Assembly: GCA_937949525.1 (NCBI GenBank)
Contig: CALEDT010000042.1
Coordinates: 1 to 64,000 of the forward strand
DNA: 64,000 bases
Reading direction: 5' to 3'
From: an uncultured Burkholderiales bacterium
GTDB lineage: Bacteria; Pseudomonadota; Gammaproteobacteria; Burkholderiales; Thiobacillaceae
The notes beneath the pieces were generated by a model that saw only the letters and a program-made list of their open reading frames with translations, was not told the origin of the DNA and ran no database searches. Both the position numbers and the translations under genes were made by a program. Of this stretch, positions 1 to 8,464 are shown piece by piece. Position 1 is the first letter of the stretch; every line of letters begins with the position of its first letter.

Positions 1-38
1 TGGTTCCTCCGTGCGTGCACGACCTCCGCTGTGTTGCG

Positions 39-98
39 GTCTAACGCTCAGCATCAGCGGCGGCGCGGAGCGCCGTCCGCTGCATGCTGTTGTTAGAC
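39..98 (-). other. attC recombination site, 60 bp
   Basis: GTCTAAC (39-45) and GTTAGAC (92-98) are perfect inverted core sites. The arms cagcat/cagcgg/cggcgc (49-66) pair with gcgccg/ccgctg/atgctg (70-89), leaving single unpaired bases T76 and C83, which is the attC extrahelical-base pattern. Confidence 0.93.
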
Positions 99-147
99 GG
101 CTTCATTGCGTTCCGACTGTGGAGTGACAGAGGCAGACGACACCAAC

Positions 148-513
148 CTATTCGCCGCGGAGAATCTTCTCCATCTTGCGACCCTTCGCTAGCTCATCCA
201 CCAACTTGTCCAAATACCTCACCTGTTGAGTCAACGGATTCTCAATCGCTTCAACCCGTAAGCCACAAATCACTCCAGTGATCAAAAAGGCCTGGGGGTT
301 TAACGTCGCCTGCGCAAAGAAAGTCTCAAAGGTCGACTTTTCTTTGATGTGCCTGAGAATGTCTTTGTCGCTGTAACCAGTCAGCCAAGCAATCACTTGA
401 TGCAGCTCGGCTTTTGTTCGTCCCTTCTTCTCGAGCTTTGCAACATAGTGCGGGTATACCGAACCGAATGTCATGTTGCGAAAGCGTTCGTCGTGGTTGT
501 CTGCACTGCTCAT
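148..513 (-). CDS. DUF2200-family protein (integron cassette ORF)
   Basis: 121 aa ORF ([47 protein letters not shown]...) matching the DUF2200 pattern. SD-like AGAGGAAC lies upstream on the minus strand, and the ORF lies wholly between two core sites. Confidence 0.85.
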   Translation of the reverse strand: MSSADNHDERFRNMTFGSVYPHYVAKLEKKGRTKAELHQVIAWLTGYSDKDILRHIKEKSTFETFFAQATLNPQAFLITGVICGLRVEAIENPLTQQVRYLDKLVDELAKGRKMEKILRGE

Positions 514-539
514 AGTTCCTCTGCGCTTTGATTGATGCC

Positions 540-682
540 GTCTAACTACATTTCGATGGCGTAAGTGACGCCTTGTAACACGTCACTTTCGCCGTATAAT
601 CCGGCCACAAACATCGCAATCCATTGAATCTACAAGGATGCGCAAGAATTAGACTGCAACAACCCAGGGAGTAAACAACGCC
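540..682. other. attI region between the first cassette and intI
   Basis: Core GTTAGAC on the minus strand at 546-540 ends the cassette; the noncoding stretch runs to the intI start codon. Confidence 0.7.
573..600 (+). promoter_or_regulatory. Putative sigma70 promoter for intI (PintI)
   Basis: TTGTAA (573-578), 16 bp spacer, perfect TATAAT (595-600), about 83 bp upstream of the intI ATG. Confidence 0.6.
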
Positions 683-1690
683 ATGGAGGCCACCAAGCCG
701 CCGCGCCTGCTCGATCAGGTGCGCGAACGCTGTCGCGTCAAGCATTACAGCCTGCGCACCGAGCAGGCTTATACCCACTGGATACGCCGTTTCATCCTGC
801 ATCATGACAAACGCCATCCCCGCGACATGGGCGCGCCTGAAGTCGAGGCGTTTCTCACTCACCTTGCGGTGCGCGAGAATGTCGCGGCCTCGACGCAGAA
901 CCAGGCTCTGGCGGCGGTTCTGTTTCTGTACCGCGAGGTGTTGACGGTGGAACTGCCCTGGCTGGATGGGGTGACGCGCGCGAAGAAGCCGCCCAGATTG
1001 CCGGTGGTACTGACGCGCGAGGAAGTGCGCGCCTTGCTGGCACGCCTGGATGGCGTCTACTGGTTGTTGGCGAGCCTGATGTACGGCGCCGGTCTGCGAT
1101 TGATGGAAGCGATGCGCTTGCGCGTCAAGGACGTCGATCCGGCTCGGCGGGAAATCCTGGTGCGCGATGGCAAGGGCGGCAAGGATCGGCACACCATGCT
1201 GCCCGACATTCTGGTCGAGCCGCTGCGCCGGCAACTGGAACGCGTGCGCGACATGCACACGCGTGACCTGGCCGATGGCTTGCAGCCGGTCTGGTTGCCG
1301 CATGCCCTGGAGCGGAAGTATCCGAACGCCGGCCGTGAATTGGCCTGGCAATTCCTTTTTCCCGCCGCGCAACCAGGTGTAGACCCGCGCTCCGGCATCC
1401 GGCGCCGGCATCACTTGCATGAGTCGGCGATGCAGCGCGCGATGCGCGCCGCGGTAAGCGAATGCGGCATTCTCAAGCCGGCGAGCTGCCATACTTTGCG
1501 GCATTCCTTCGCCACGCATTTGCTCGAATCGGGCTATGACATCCGCACCGTGCAGGAACTGCTCGGACACAAGGACGTGACGACCACGCAAATCTACACG
1601 CATGTGCTGAACCGGAGCGGGCGCGGCGTGCTCAGTCCGCTGGACGCGACTGGCGATGGGGTCGGCGGGGTTGATTTGGCGCACGGGTGA
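683..1690 (+). CDS. intI: Integron integrase (tyrosine recombinase, IntI type)
   Basis: 335 aa. Contains the IntI-specific insert ([25 protein letters not shown]...[11 protein letters not shown]) and the catalytic motifs [18 protein letters not shown] and [18 protein letters not shown]. Confidence 0.95.
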   Translation: MEATKPPRLLDQVRERCRVKHYSLRTEQAYTHWIRRFILHHDKRHPRDMGAPEVEAFLTHLAVRENVAASTQNQALAAVLFLYREVLTVELPWLDGVTRAKKPPRLPVVLTREEVRALLARLDGVYWLLASLMYGAGLRLMEAMRLRVKDVDPARREILVRDGKGGKDRHTMLPDILVEPLRRQLERVRDMHTRDLADGLQPVWLPHALERKYPNAGRELAWQFLFPAAQPGVDPRSGIRRRHHLHESAMQRAMRAAVSECGILKPASCHTLRHSFATHLLESGYDIRTVQELLGHKDVTTTQIYTHVLNRSGRGVLSPLDATGDGVGGVDLAHG

Positions 1691-2126
1691 AGCCGTCTCT
1701 TGATCTGTTCTGGCGATTAGAAACCCGATGGATACTCGCCGCAATAGGCAACGCCGCTTTAGACATTGCTGTTGTTCCCTCTACCTCGTCAGCCCCGCCT
1801 GCGGGAGTGGGGACTCAGGCGGTCGTGGCGGACAATAAGCGGAATGCTGCCTGCGCCGCTATCGTGTAGCGCGCTTCAACCCCACCACTCCCGCGTCCAG
1901 GGAGAATAGGGGACAGACCACGATTGGCACTCACGATTGGTGCTCACCCAGCCATGCAAACAGTGGTCCGCTGTATGACCCGAAACCAGAAACTGGACCC
2001 GACGCGTGGCTTTGATGTGGGTAGAAATCGTGGGACGTGAACGCGGCCGAGGCCAGGATGAACGAAGGCCACGAATGCACCGACTGGTATTTCGGCCGAA
2101 AATCGCTGTAAATTCTTGAGCCTCCC

Positions 2127-2153
2127 GCCCGCCCGTCGATGGGCGGGCTTTTT
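2127..2153 (+). terminator. Rho-independent terminator
   Basis: gcccgccc (2127-2134), loop gtcgat, gggcgggc (2141-2148), then ttttt (2149-2153). Confidence 0.8.
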
Positions 2154-2177
2154 CATTGCCGCCCGGATCGCACCACT

Positions 2178-3317
2178 ATGCCGAATGCTCACCATATCGT
2201 CATCCTCGGCGCCGGTTTCGCCGCGCTGACCGCCGCGCGTGAACTGCGCCGGCGCGCGCCCAACGCGCTGATCACGCTGGTGGCGCCGAAGGCCGAGTTC
2301 GTCTACCTGCCTAGCCTGATCTGGGTGCCCACCGGCATCCGCAAAGGCAACGATCTGGTGCTGCCACTGGATACCTTTCTGCGCAACCACCGCCTGCGCT
2401 TCGTCGCCGCCACGGCCACCGGCCTGCACGACGGCGGTCGGGTCGTGCTGACCGAGCGTGAGCCCATCCGCAACGACGCGCTGATCATCGCCACTGGCGG
2501 GCGTTTCCTGAAGAGCCTGCCGGGTATCGAACACGCCTTGACGCTGTGCGAGGGCGTGGCCTCGGCGGAAAAGATACGCGCGCGCCTGCGGGCCATGGAT
2601 GGCGGCCGCATCGCTTTCGGCTTCGGCGGCAACCCCAAAGAGCCGAGCGCGATGCGCGGCGGGCCGATGTTCGAGCTGCTGTTCGGCGTGGAGACCTGGC
2701 TGCGTCAGCAGGGCAAGCGCGCGCGCTTCGAACTGACTTTCTTCAACGCCGCCGCCGAACCCGGCAAACGCCTGGGCGAGAAAGCGGTGAGCGGGCTGTT
2801 GGCGGAGATGGCGCGACGCCGCATCGACACCCACCTGGGCCACAAGCCGCTGGAATTCTCCGAACGGGGCGTCGATACCGAAGGCGGGCACGTCAACGCC
2901 GACCTGATCCTGTTCATGCCTGGCCTGACCGGCCCCGCCTGGGCGGCGCAAAGCGGCCTGGCGCTGTCGCCGGGCGGTTTCTTCCAGGCGGACGAATTCT
3001 GCCGCGTGCCGGGCACGGAACGGGTCTACGTCGCCGGCGACGCCGGCAGCTTCCCCGGCCCGGACTGGATGCCCAAGCAGGCGCACATGGCCGACCTGCA
3101 GGCCAAGGCGGTTGCGGAGAACCTGTTGCTGGCGCTGGATGGCAAGGCGCCGCGCGCGCGCCCGCGCACGGAGCTGATCTGCATCGTCGATACCGTCGAT
3201 CGTGGCATCCTGGTATACCGCGACCTCAAGCGCTCGCTGCTGCTGCCGTCGTCGCGCCTGTTCCATTGGGCCAAGCGGCTGTTCGAAGGGCATTACCTGA
3301 AGGCGTTCCGCGATTGA
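2178..3317 (+). CDS. FAD/NAD(P)-dependent oxidoreductase, sulfide:quinone oxidoreductase-like
   Basis: N-terminal dinucleotide-binding motif VILGAGFAALTAARELRRRAP and a second FAD motif (RVYVAGDAGSF). Start set to MPNAHHIV at 2178, inside the 2139 ORF. Confidence 0.75.
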   Translation: MPNAHHIVILGAGFAALTAARELRRRAPNALITLVAPKAEFVYLPSLIWVPTGIRKGNDLVLPLDTFLRNHRLRFVAATATGLHDGGRVVLTEREPIRNDALIIATGGRFLKSLPGIEHALTLCEGVASAEKIRARLRAMDGGRIAFGFGGNPKEPSAMRGGPMFELLFGVETWLRQQGKRARFELTFFNAAAEPGKRLGEKAVSGLLAEMARRRIDTHLGHKPLEFSERGVDTEGGHVNADLILFMPGLTGPAWAAQSGLALSPGGFFQADEFCRVPGTERVYVAGDAGSFPGPDWMPKQAHMADLQAKAVAENLLLALDGKAPRARPRTELICIVDTVDRGILVYRDLKRSLLLPSSRLFHWAKRLFEGHYLKAFRD

Positions 3318-3402
3318 GTGCAGGCGTGGCCGCCGCTCGACGTGTATTCGCGTGATGGCGGACACGGCGTGTAAAATCAGCGTTTTCTAATATAGGTGCG
3401 CA

Positions 3403-3804
3403 ATGAACATCCTCACCCACTACCAGCGCATCGGTGGCGAGGCCAAGGTGCGCGAGCTGGTCGACCGTTTCTACGACCACATGGATGAGCTTCCGGAAGC
3501 CTACGGCATCCGCAAGCTGCACGCGGCGGATCTGTCCGGTTCGCGGCAGAAGCTGTTCGAGTTCCTCAGCGGCTGGATGGGCGGCCCGCCGCTCTACACC
3601 GACAAGCATGGCCACCCCATGCTGCGTCGCCGCCACCTGCCCTTCCCCATCGGCGACGACGAGCGCGATCAATGGCTGCACTGCATGCGCCTGGCGCTGG
3701 ACGAAGTGGTGGAGGAGGCAGCGCTGCGCAAGGAGCTGGAGGCGGCCTTCGTCAAGGTGGCCGACCACATGCGCAATCAGGTGGCGGTGCGGCCAACCGC
3801 CTGA
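3403..3804 (+). CDS. Group II truncated hemoglobin-like protein
   Basis: 133 aa with the globin pattern YQRIGGEAKVRELVDRFYDHMDELPE...KLFEFLSGWMGGPPLYTDKHGHPMLRRRHLPFPI. Confidence 0.87.
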   Translation: MNILTHYQRIGGEAKVRELVDRFYDHMDELPEAYGIRKLHAADLSGSRQKLFEFLSGWMGGPPLYTDKHGHPMLRRRHLPFPIGDDERDQWLHCMRLALDEVVEEAALRKELEAAFVKVADHMRNQVAVRPTA

Positions 3805-3900
3805 GTTTGCCGGCGAGGCATCCTACCGACCGCTGGTTTGCGCCACGCGCCGCCGACCCAGATCAACCTACCAATTTCCCTTTTCACACCGGAGAAACCC

Positions 3901-4290
3901 ATGTACGCACACACCGTTGACCTCGCCCTGCCCATCGACCAGGCCATCGACACGCTGAAGGCGGCGCTCGCCGAGGCGAAGATGGGCGTGGTATCGGAAG
4001 TCGACGTGCAGGCCATCATGAAGGCCAAGATCAACCACGACATCCCACCCTACCGCCTGCTGGGCGTGTGCGCGCCGGGCATCGCCAAGCGCGTGCTGGA
4101 GGCGGACCGCGACGCCGGTGCACTGCTGCCGTGCGGCTGCTGCGTGTACGAAATCGCGCCCGGCGTCACCCGCATCGCGTTGCAGGATCCCGTCGGCATC
4201 GCCACACTGTCCGGCAACGCCGAGATCGGCGCGATCATGAGCGAGGCGCAGACGCACCTCGCCGCCGTGCTGACCAAACTGCGCGGCTGA
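3901..4290 (+). CDS. DUF302 domain-containing protein
   Basis: MYAHTVDLALPIDQAIDTLKAALAEAKMGVVSEVDVQAIMK...LLPCGCCVYE. Start at 3901 inside the 3838 ORF. Confidence 0.8.
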   Translation: MYAHTVDLALPIDQAIDTLKAALAEAKMGVVSEVDVQAIMKAKINHDIPPYRLLGVCAPGIAKRVLEADRDAGALLPCGCCVYEIAPGVTRIALQDPVGIATLSGNAEIGAIMSEAQTHLAAVLTKLRG

Positions 4291-4502
4291 TGCACTGCCG
4301 CTCCGGCGACCGCAGCGCGCTGGGCGCAGACTTTCTTGCCCGCCACGGCTACACCAACGTGTGGTCGGTGGTGGACGGCTTCGAAGGCGATCTGGCCCGC
4401 GACGGCCCGCGCAAGGGTCAACGCGCGGTGAACGGCTGGAAGAACGTCGGCCTGCCCTGGAGCTACGATCTGGACAAGCAAAAAGTCCACATCGCCAAGT
4501 AA
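4290..4502 (+). pseudogene. Truncated rhodanese-like domain (C-terminal half only)
   Basis: ATG overlaps the DUF302 stop. MHCRSGDRSALGADFLARHGYTNVWSVVDGFEGD... matches the rhodanese active-site loop (CRSGxRS) and C-terminal half; the N-terminal half is absent. Confidence 0.65.
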
Positions 4503-4556
4503 ACTCGGCGGCCGGCGGCCCGTAGGGCCGCTGCCGACCCCACCAAGGAGACCTCC

Positions 4557-5141
4557 ATGATGCCGAACAGATTCGTTTTCGCCCTGCTGACCGTCGCGCT
4601 GCTGGCAGGCTGTGCCACTACCCCCACCCCGGAGCGCCAGGCCGCGCTGGTCGATGAGGCGCGCAAGACCGCCGGCGGTCTGATCCAGACCCTGGGCGGC
4701 GAGTTGCAGGCGGCGATGCGTGCCGGCGGCCCCGGCGAGGCGATCCGCGTGTGCAAGGAGAAGGCACCGAAGATCGCTGCCGATGCGTCGCAGAAGAGCG
4801 GCATGCAGGTCAAGCGCGTGAGCCCGAAGAACCGCAACCCCAAGGGGGTGCCGGATGCCTGGGAACTGGAGGCGCAAGCCGCGCTGGAGAAGCGCCTGGC
4901 CGCCGGCGAAAAACCGGAGACGCTGGACATGTATGCAGTGGTCAACACCTGGCGTGGCGCGGAATTCCGCTACGCCAAGGCGCTGGTCACGCAACCCGTG
5001 TGCGTCACCTGCCACGGCGCCGCCGACAGCCTGCCGGACGTGGTCAAGGCCAGGCTGGCGGCCGAGTACCCGAACGACAAGGCCACCGGTTATGCGCCCG
5101 GCATGATCCGCGGCGTATTGTCCATCCGCAAGCCGCTCTGA
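4557..5141 (+). CDS. DUF3365 (Tll0287-like) c-type heme lipoprotein
   Basis: Lipobox-like LLAGCA, CVTCHG heme motif, and C-terminal ...GYAPGMIRGVLSIRKPL typical of DUF3365. Confidence 0.8.
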   Translation: MMPNRFVFALLTVALLAGCATTPTPERQAALVDEARKTAGGLIQTLGGELQAAMRAGGPGEAIRVCKEKAPKIAADASQKSGMQVKRVSPKNRNPKGVPDAWELEAQAALEKRLAAGEKPETLDMYAVVNTWRGAEFRYAKALVTQPVCVTCHGAADSLPDVVKARLAAEYPNDKATGYAPGMIRGVLSIRKPL

Positions 5142-5148
5142 TCGCCTC

Positions 5149-6111
5149 ATGTCCGACGCGCCCGCTTCCCGCTTGAGCCAGTTTCCGGTCGCCTGGTTCG
5201 CCATGATCATGGGCCTCACCGGCCTGGCGCTGGCCTGGGCCAAGGCGGAGGAGTTGCTGGCGCTGCGCGTCTTGGTCAGCCCTTGGCTGACCGGCCTGGC
5301 CAGCGTGCTGTTCCTGGTGCTGGCCGGGTTCTACGCGGCCAAGCTGCTGCGTCACCGGGACATGGCGATGCGCGAATGGAACCACCCCATCAAGACCAGC
5401 TTCGTGCCGACGGTCAGCATCGCCCTGGTGTTGCTGGCCATCGCCTGGCTGCCGTACAGCGCGCCCTATTCCAAGCTGCTGTGGCTGTGCGGACTGACGC
5501 TGCATCTGCTGCTGACGCTGCGCGCCATCACCCGCTGGATGCACCAGAGTACGTTCGAGATCGTGCATCTCAACCCGGCCTGGTTCATCCCGGTGGTGGG
5601 CAATATCCTGATTCCCATCGCCGGCGTGGAACACGCGCCGGATCAGTTGTCCTGGTTTTTCTTCAGCATCGGCATCGTGTTCTGGCCGCTACTGTTGACC
5701 ATCATCTTCTACCGCGTGATCTTCCACGGCAGCCTGCCGGAACGCCTGCTGCCGACGCTGTTCATCCTGATCGCGCCGCCGGCGGTCGGCTTCGTCGCCT
5801 ATCTGCGCCTGACCGGCGAGCTGGACGCCTTCGCGCTGGTGCTCTATCACATCGCGCTGTTCTTCACGCTGCTGTTGTTCGCGCAGTTGCGCTGGTTCCT
5901 GCGTATTCGTTTCTTCCTGTCTTGGTGGGCCTATTCGTTCCCGTTGGCCGCCATCACCATCGCCACGCTGACGCTGTTCGAGCACACCGCCGACATCGTT
6001 TTTCTACGCTTGTCCGGTGTGTTGCTGGGCATCGCCAGCGTGGTGATCGCCGGACTGCTGGCACGCACCGCGCTGGCCGTGGCACGACGAGAGATCTGCG
6101 TCGAAGAATGA
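5149..6111 (+). CDS. TDT/SLAC1-family transporter or anion channel
   Basis: 320 aa polytopic membrane protein (FPVAWFAMIMGLTGLALAW...NPAWFIPVVGNILIPIAG) with the TehA/SLAC1 pattern. Confidence 0.82.
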   Translation: MSDAPASRLSQFPVAWFAMIMGLTGLALAWAKAEELLALRVLVSPWLTGLASVLFLVLAGFYAAKLLRHRDMAMREWNHPIKTSFVPTVSIALVLLAIAWLPYSAPYSKLLWLCGLTLHLLLTLRAITRWMHQSTFEIVHLNPAWFIPVVGNILIPIAGVEHAPDQLSWFFFSIGIVFWPLLLTIIFYRVIFHGSLPERLLPTLFILIAPPAVGFVAYLRLTGELDAFALVLYHIALFFTLLLFAQLRWFLRIRFFLSWWAYSFPLAAITIATLTLFEHTADIVFLRLSGVLLGIASVVIAGLLARTALAVARREICVEE

Positions 6112-6115
6112 GCGC

Positions 6116-7267
6116 GTGATCTGGGACCTCTTTTGCAGGGTCATCGACAACTACGGCGACATCGGTGTGACCTGGCGCCTCGCGCGCCAACTGGCGTGCG
6201 AGCACGGCATCGCGGTGCGCCTGTGGGTGGATGACCTCGCGGCGTTCCAGCGACTGGAACCCGGCATCGACCCACGGGCACCGCGGCAGACCCTGGCCGG
6301 CGTGGACATCCGCCATTGGCAGGAACCGCTGCCCGAGGTCACACCCGGCGAGGTGGTCATCGAGGCCCTGGCCTGCGACACCCCGGCCGACTTCGTCACG
6401 CGCATGGCGGCGATGACACCGCCACCGCTGTGGATCAATCTGGAATACCTGTCGGCGGAAGACTGGGTCGCTGGCGTGCATGGTCTGCCCTCGCCCCACC
6501 CGCGTCTGCCGCTGACCAAGTACTTTTTCATGCCGGGTTACGACCGGCATACCGGCGGACTGACGCGGGAAGCAGGGCTGATCTTTGCGCGTGACGCCTG
6601 GCAGGCCGCGGCGGATGCTCAACGCGCGTTCTGGTCCCGCTTTCATGCCGGGACCGATGACGATGCGCTGCGCGTATCGCTGTTCTGCTACGACAACGCC
6701 GCCTTGCCCGGGCTGTTGCGCACCTGGGCCGGCGGTGAACGGCGCATCGAGGTCGTGGCGCCGCGCGGCCAGCCGACCTTGGCGATTGCCCGAGCACTCG
6801 GTTTGGCCGAGGCTCCGCCGGCGGGCCAGGTGCTGACGCGCGGCGCGCTGCGCATGGCGCTGCCCGAGATGCTGGCGCTGGACGACTATGACCGCCTGCT
6901 GTGGACCTGCGACGTCAACTTCGTGCGTGGCGAGGACTCCTTCACCCGCGCCCAGTTCGCCGCGCGGCCGATGGTATGGCAGGCCTATCCACAAACCGAG
7001 GGTGCGCATTTCGTCAAGCTGGAAGCCTTCCTGCAGCGCTACGGCCTTGCCTGTAGCGACGCCGCGGCAGCCGCAGCCAATGCCGAACTGTGGCGGGCTT
7101 GGAACCGCGAGGGCGATGTCGCCGGGATCTGGTCACGGTTTCTCGCCGCACACGCGACACTGGCCCACCATGCCCGCGACTGGGCCGCCTACCTGGCCGC
7201 GCAGCCCGATCTCGCCACAAACTTGCTGAATTTTCACCGCGAGCGGCTAAAATCGCAGATTTTTTGA
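6116..7267 (+). CDS. earP: EF-P arginine rhamnosyltransferase EarP
   Basis: MIWDLFCRVIDNYGDIGVTWRLARQLACEHGIAVRLWVDDLAAFQRLEP; located directly upstream of efp. Confidence 0.93.
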   Translation: MIWDLFCRVIDNYGDIGVTWRLARQLACEHGIAVRLWVDDLAAFQRLEPGIDPRAPRQTLAGVDIRHWQEPLPEVTPGEVVIEALACDTPADFVTRMAAMTPPPLWINLEYLSAEDWVAGVHGLPSPHPRLPLTKYFFMPGYDRHTGGLTREAGLIFARDAWQAAADAQRAFWSRFHAGTDDDALRVSLFCYDNAALPGLLRTWAGGERRIEVVAPRGQPTLAIARALGLAEAPPAGQVLTRGALRMALPEMLALDDYDRLLWTCDVNFVRGEDSFTRAQFAARPMVWQAYPQTEGAHFVKLEAFLQRYGLACSDAAAAAANAELWRAWNREGDVAGIWSRFLAAHATLAHHARDWAAYLAAQPDLATNLLNFHRERLKSQIF

Positions 7268-7288
7268 AACAGTCTGGAAAGCCCTACC

Positions 7289-7849
7289 ATGAAAACCGCT
7301 CAAGAACTCCGCGTCGGCAACGTCGTGATGGTCGGCAAAGACCCGCTGGTGGTGCAGAAAGCCGAATTCTCCAAGTCCGGCCGCAACGCTTCGGTGGTGA
7401 AGATGAAGTTCAAGAACCTGCTCACCGGCGCGGCCAGCGAAACCGTGTACAAGGCCGACGAGAAGTTCGACACCGTCGTGCTGGAACGCAAGGAATGCAC
7501 CTATTCGTACTTTGCCGACCCGATGTACGTGTTCATGGACGCCGACTACAACCAGTACGAGGTCGAGGCCGACAACATGGCCGAGGCCCTGCCCTACCTG
7601 GAAGATGGCATGGCGCTGGAGGTGGTGTTCTACGAAGGCAAGGCGATCTCGGTGAACATGCCGTCCTCGGTGGTGCGTGAAGTCGAGTACACCGAACCCG
7701 CGGTCAAGGGCGACACCTCCGGCAAGGTCATGAAACCCGCGCGCATCAAACCGACCGGTCACACCATCCAGGTGCCGGCGTTCGTGGAAATCGGCGACAA
7801 GATCGAAATCGACACCGCCACCGGTGAATACCGCAACCGCGTCAAGTGA
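7289..7849 (+). CDS. efp: Translation elongation factor P
   Basis: [47 protein letters not shown]; Arg32 in the modification loop. Confidence 0.97.
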   Translation: MKTAQELRVGNVVMVGKDPLVVQKAEFSKSGRNASVVKMKFKNLLTGAASETVYKADEKFDTVVLERKECTYSYFADPMYVFMDADYNQYEVEADNMAEALPYLEDGMALEVVFYEGKAISVNMPSSVVREVEYTEPAVKGDTSGKVMKPARIKPTGHTIQVPAFVEIGDKIEIDTATGEYRNRVK

Positions 7850-8438
7850 CCTGGCCGTGCGTACCCTGCGCCGCATCGCCCTGGCGCTGCCGCTGGCAGC
7901 GGTCTTGCCGACGGCGGCCGCAGCGGATGACGCCTGGAAGCTCACTGTCCTTGCCGGCCAGAGCACCAGCAACGTCTGGGAGGATTTTTTCCTCGAACCG
8001 GGTTCACTCGATTTCGTCGACGCCTATCTGCTGATCGGCGCGCTGGCCAAACCGCTGCGTCACTACCTGGATGATCGTCTGGCGATCGAACTCGAAGGTC
8101 AGGCGGTTCGCCATTTCGGCCAGCAGCGGCATTGGGAGGTCAATCTGCCGGTAGTCGCGCGCTGGCACGCCTTTCCCTGGAACCGGCACGTGCGCACCAG
8201 CGCGGCGTTCGGCGTGGGTCCATCGTGGGCATCGCGCGTGCCGGTGCTGGAAGTCAAACACAAGGGCGGCAGCGAACAGTGGTTGTTCCACTGGTTCATG
8301 GAAGTCACGCTGGGGCACCCCAACACCGACTGGGACGTGTCCCTGCGCCTGCATCACCGTTCCACCGCCTGGGGCATGGCCGGCGGCAAGGGCGGCATGG
8401 ACAGCCTGGTACTGGGCGTGCGGCGCAGTTTCGATTGA
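7824..8438 (+). CDS. Acyloxyacyl hydrolase / PagL-like lipid A 3-O-deacylase family
   Basis: Signal peptide followed by a beta-barrel-like sequence; C-terminal [12 protein letters not shown] His-Ser motif typical of PagL. A GTG start at about 7857 is also plausible. Confidence 0.7.
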   Translation: MNTATASSDLAVRTLRRIALALPLAAVLPTAAAADDAWKLTVLAGQSTSNVWEDFFLEPGSLDFVDAYLLIGALAKPLRHYLDDRLAIELEGQAVRHFGQQRHWEVNLPVVARWHAFPWNRHVRTSAAFGVGPSWASRVPVLEVKHKGGSEQWLFHWFMEVTLGHPNTDWDVSLRLHHRSTAWGMAGGKGGMDSLVLGVRRSFD

Positions 8439-8464
8439 CCGCCCGCCAGCCGCGATCGCCGCGG

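Larger units (their letters stand above)
1..1690 (-). mobile_element. Chromosomal integron (partial): integrase, attI region, one complete cassette, attC and the start of a second cassette
   Basis: intI (+) is divergent from a cassette ORF (-). A GTTAGAC core site lies at 540-546 (attI/cassette junction) and an attC at 39-98. The array continues off the left edge. Confidence 0.9.

Noticed and set aside
84-281. 65-aa + ORF across attC and the cassette
   Set aside because: Antisense to the DUF2200 cassette and spans the attC hairpin; no SD or family support.
542-1744. 400-aa - ORF antisense to intI
   Set aside because: Antisense artefact; intI is fully supported on the + strand.
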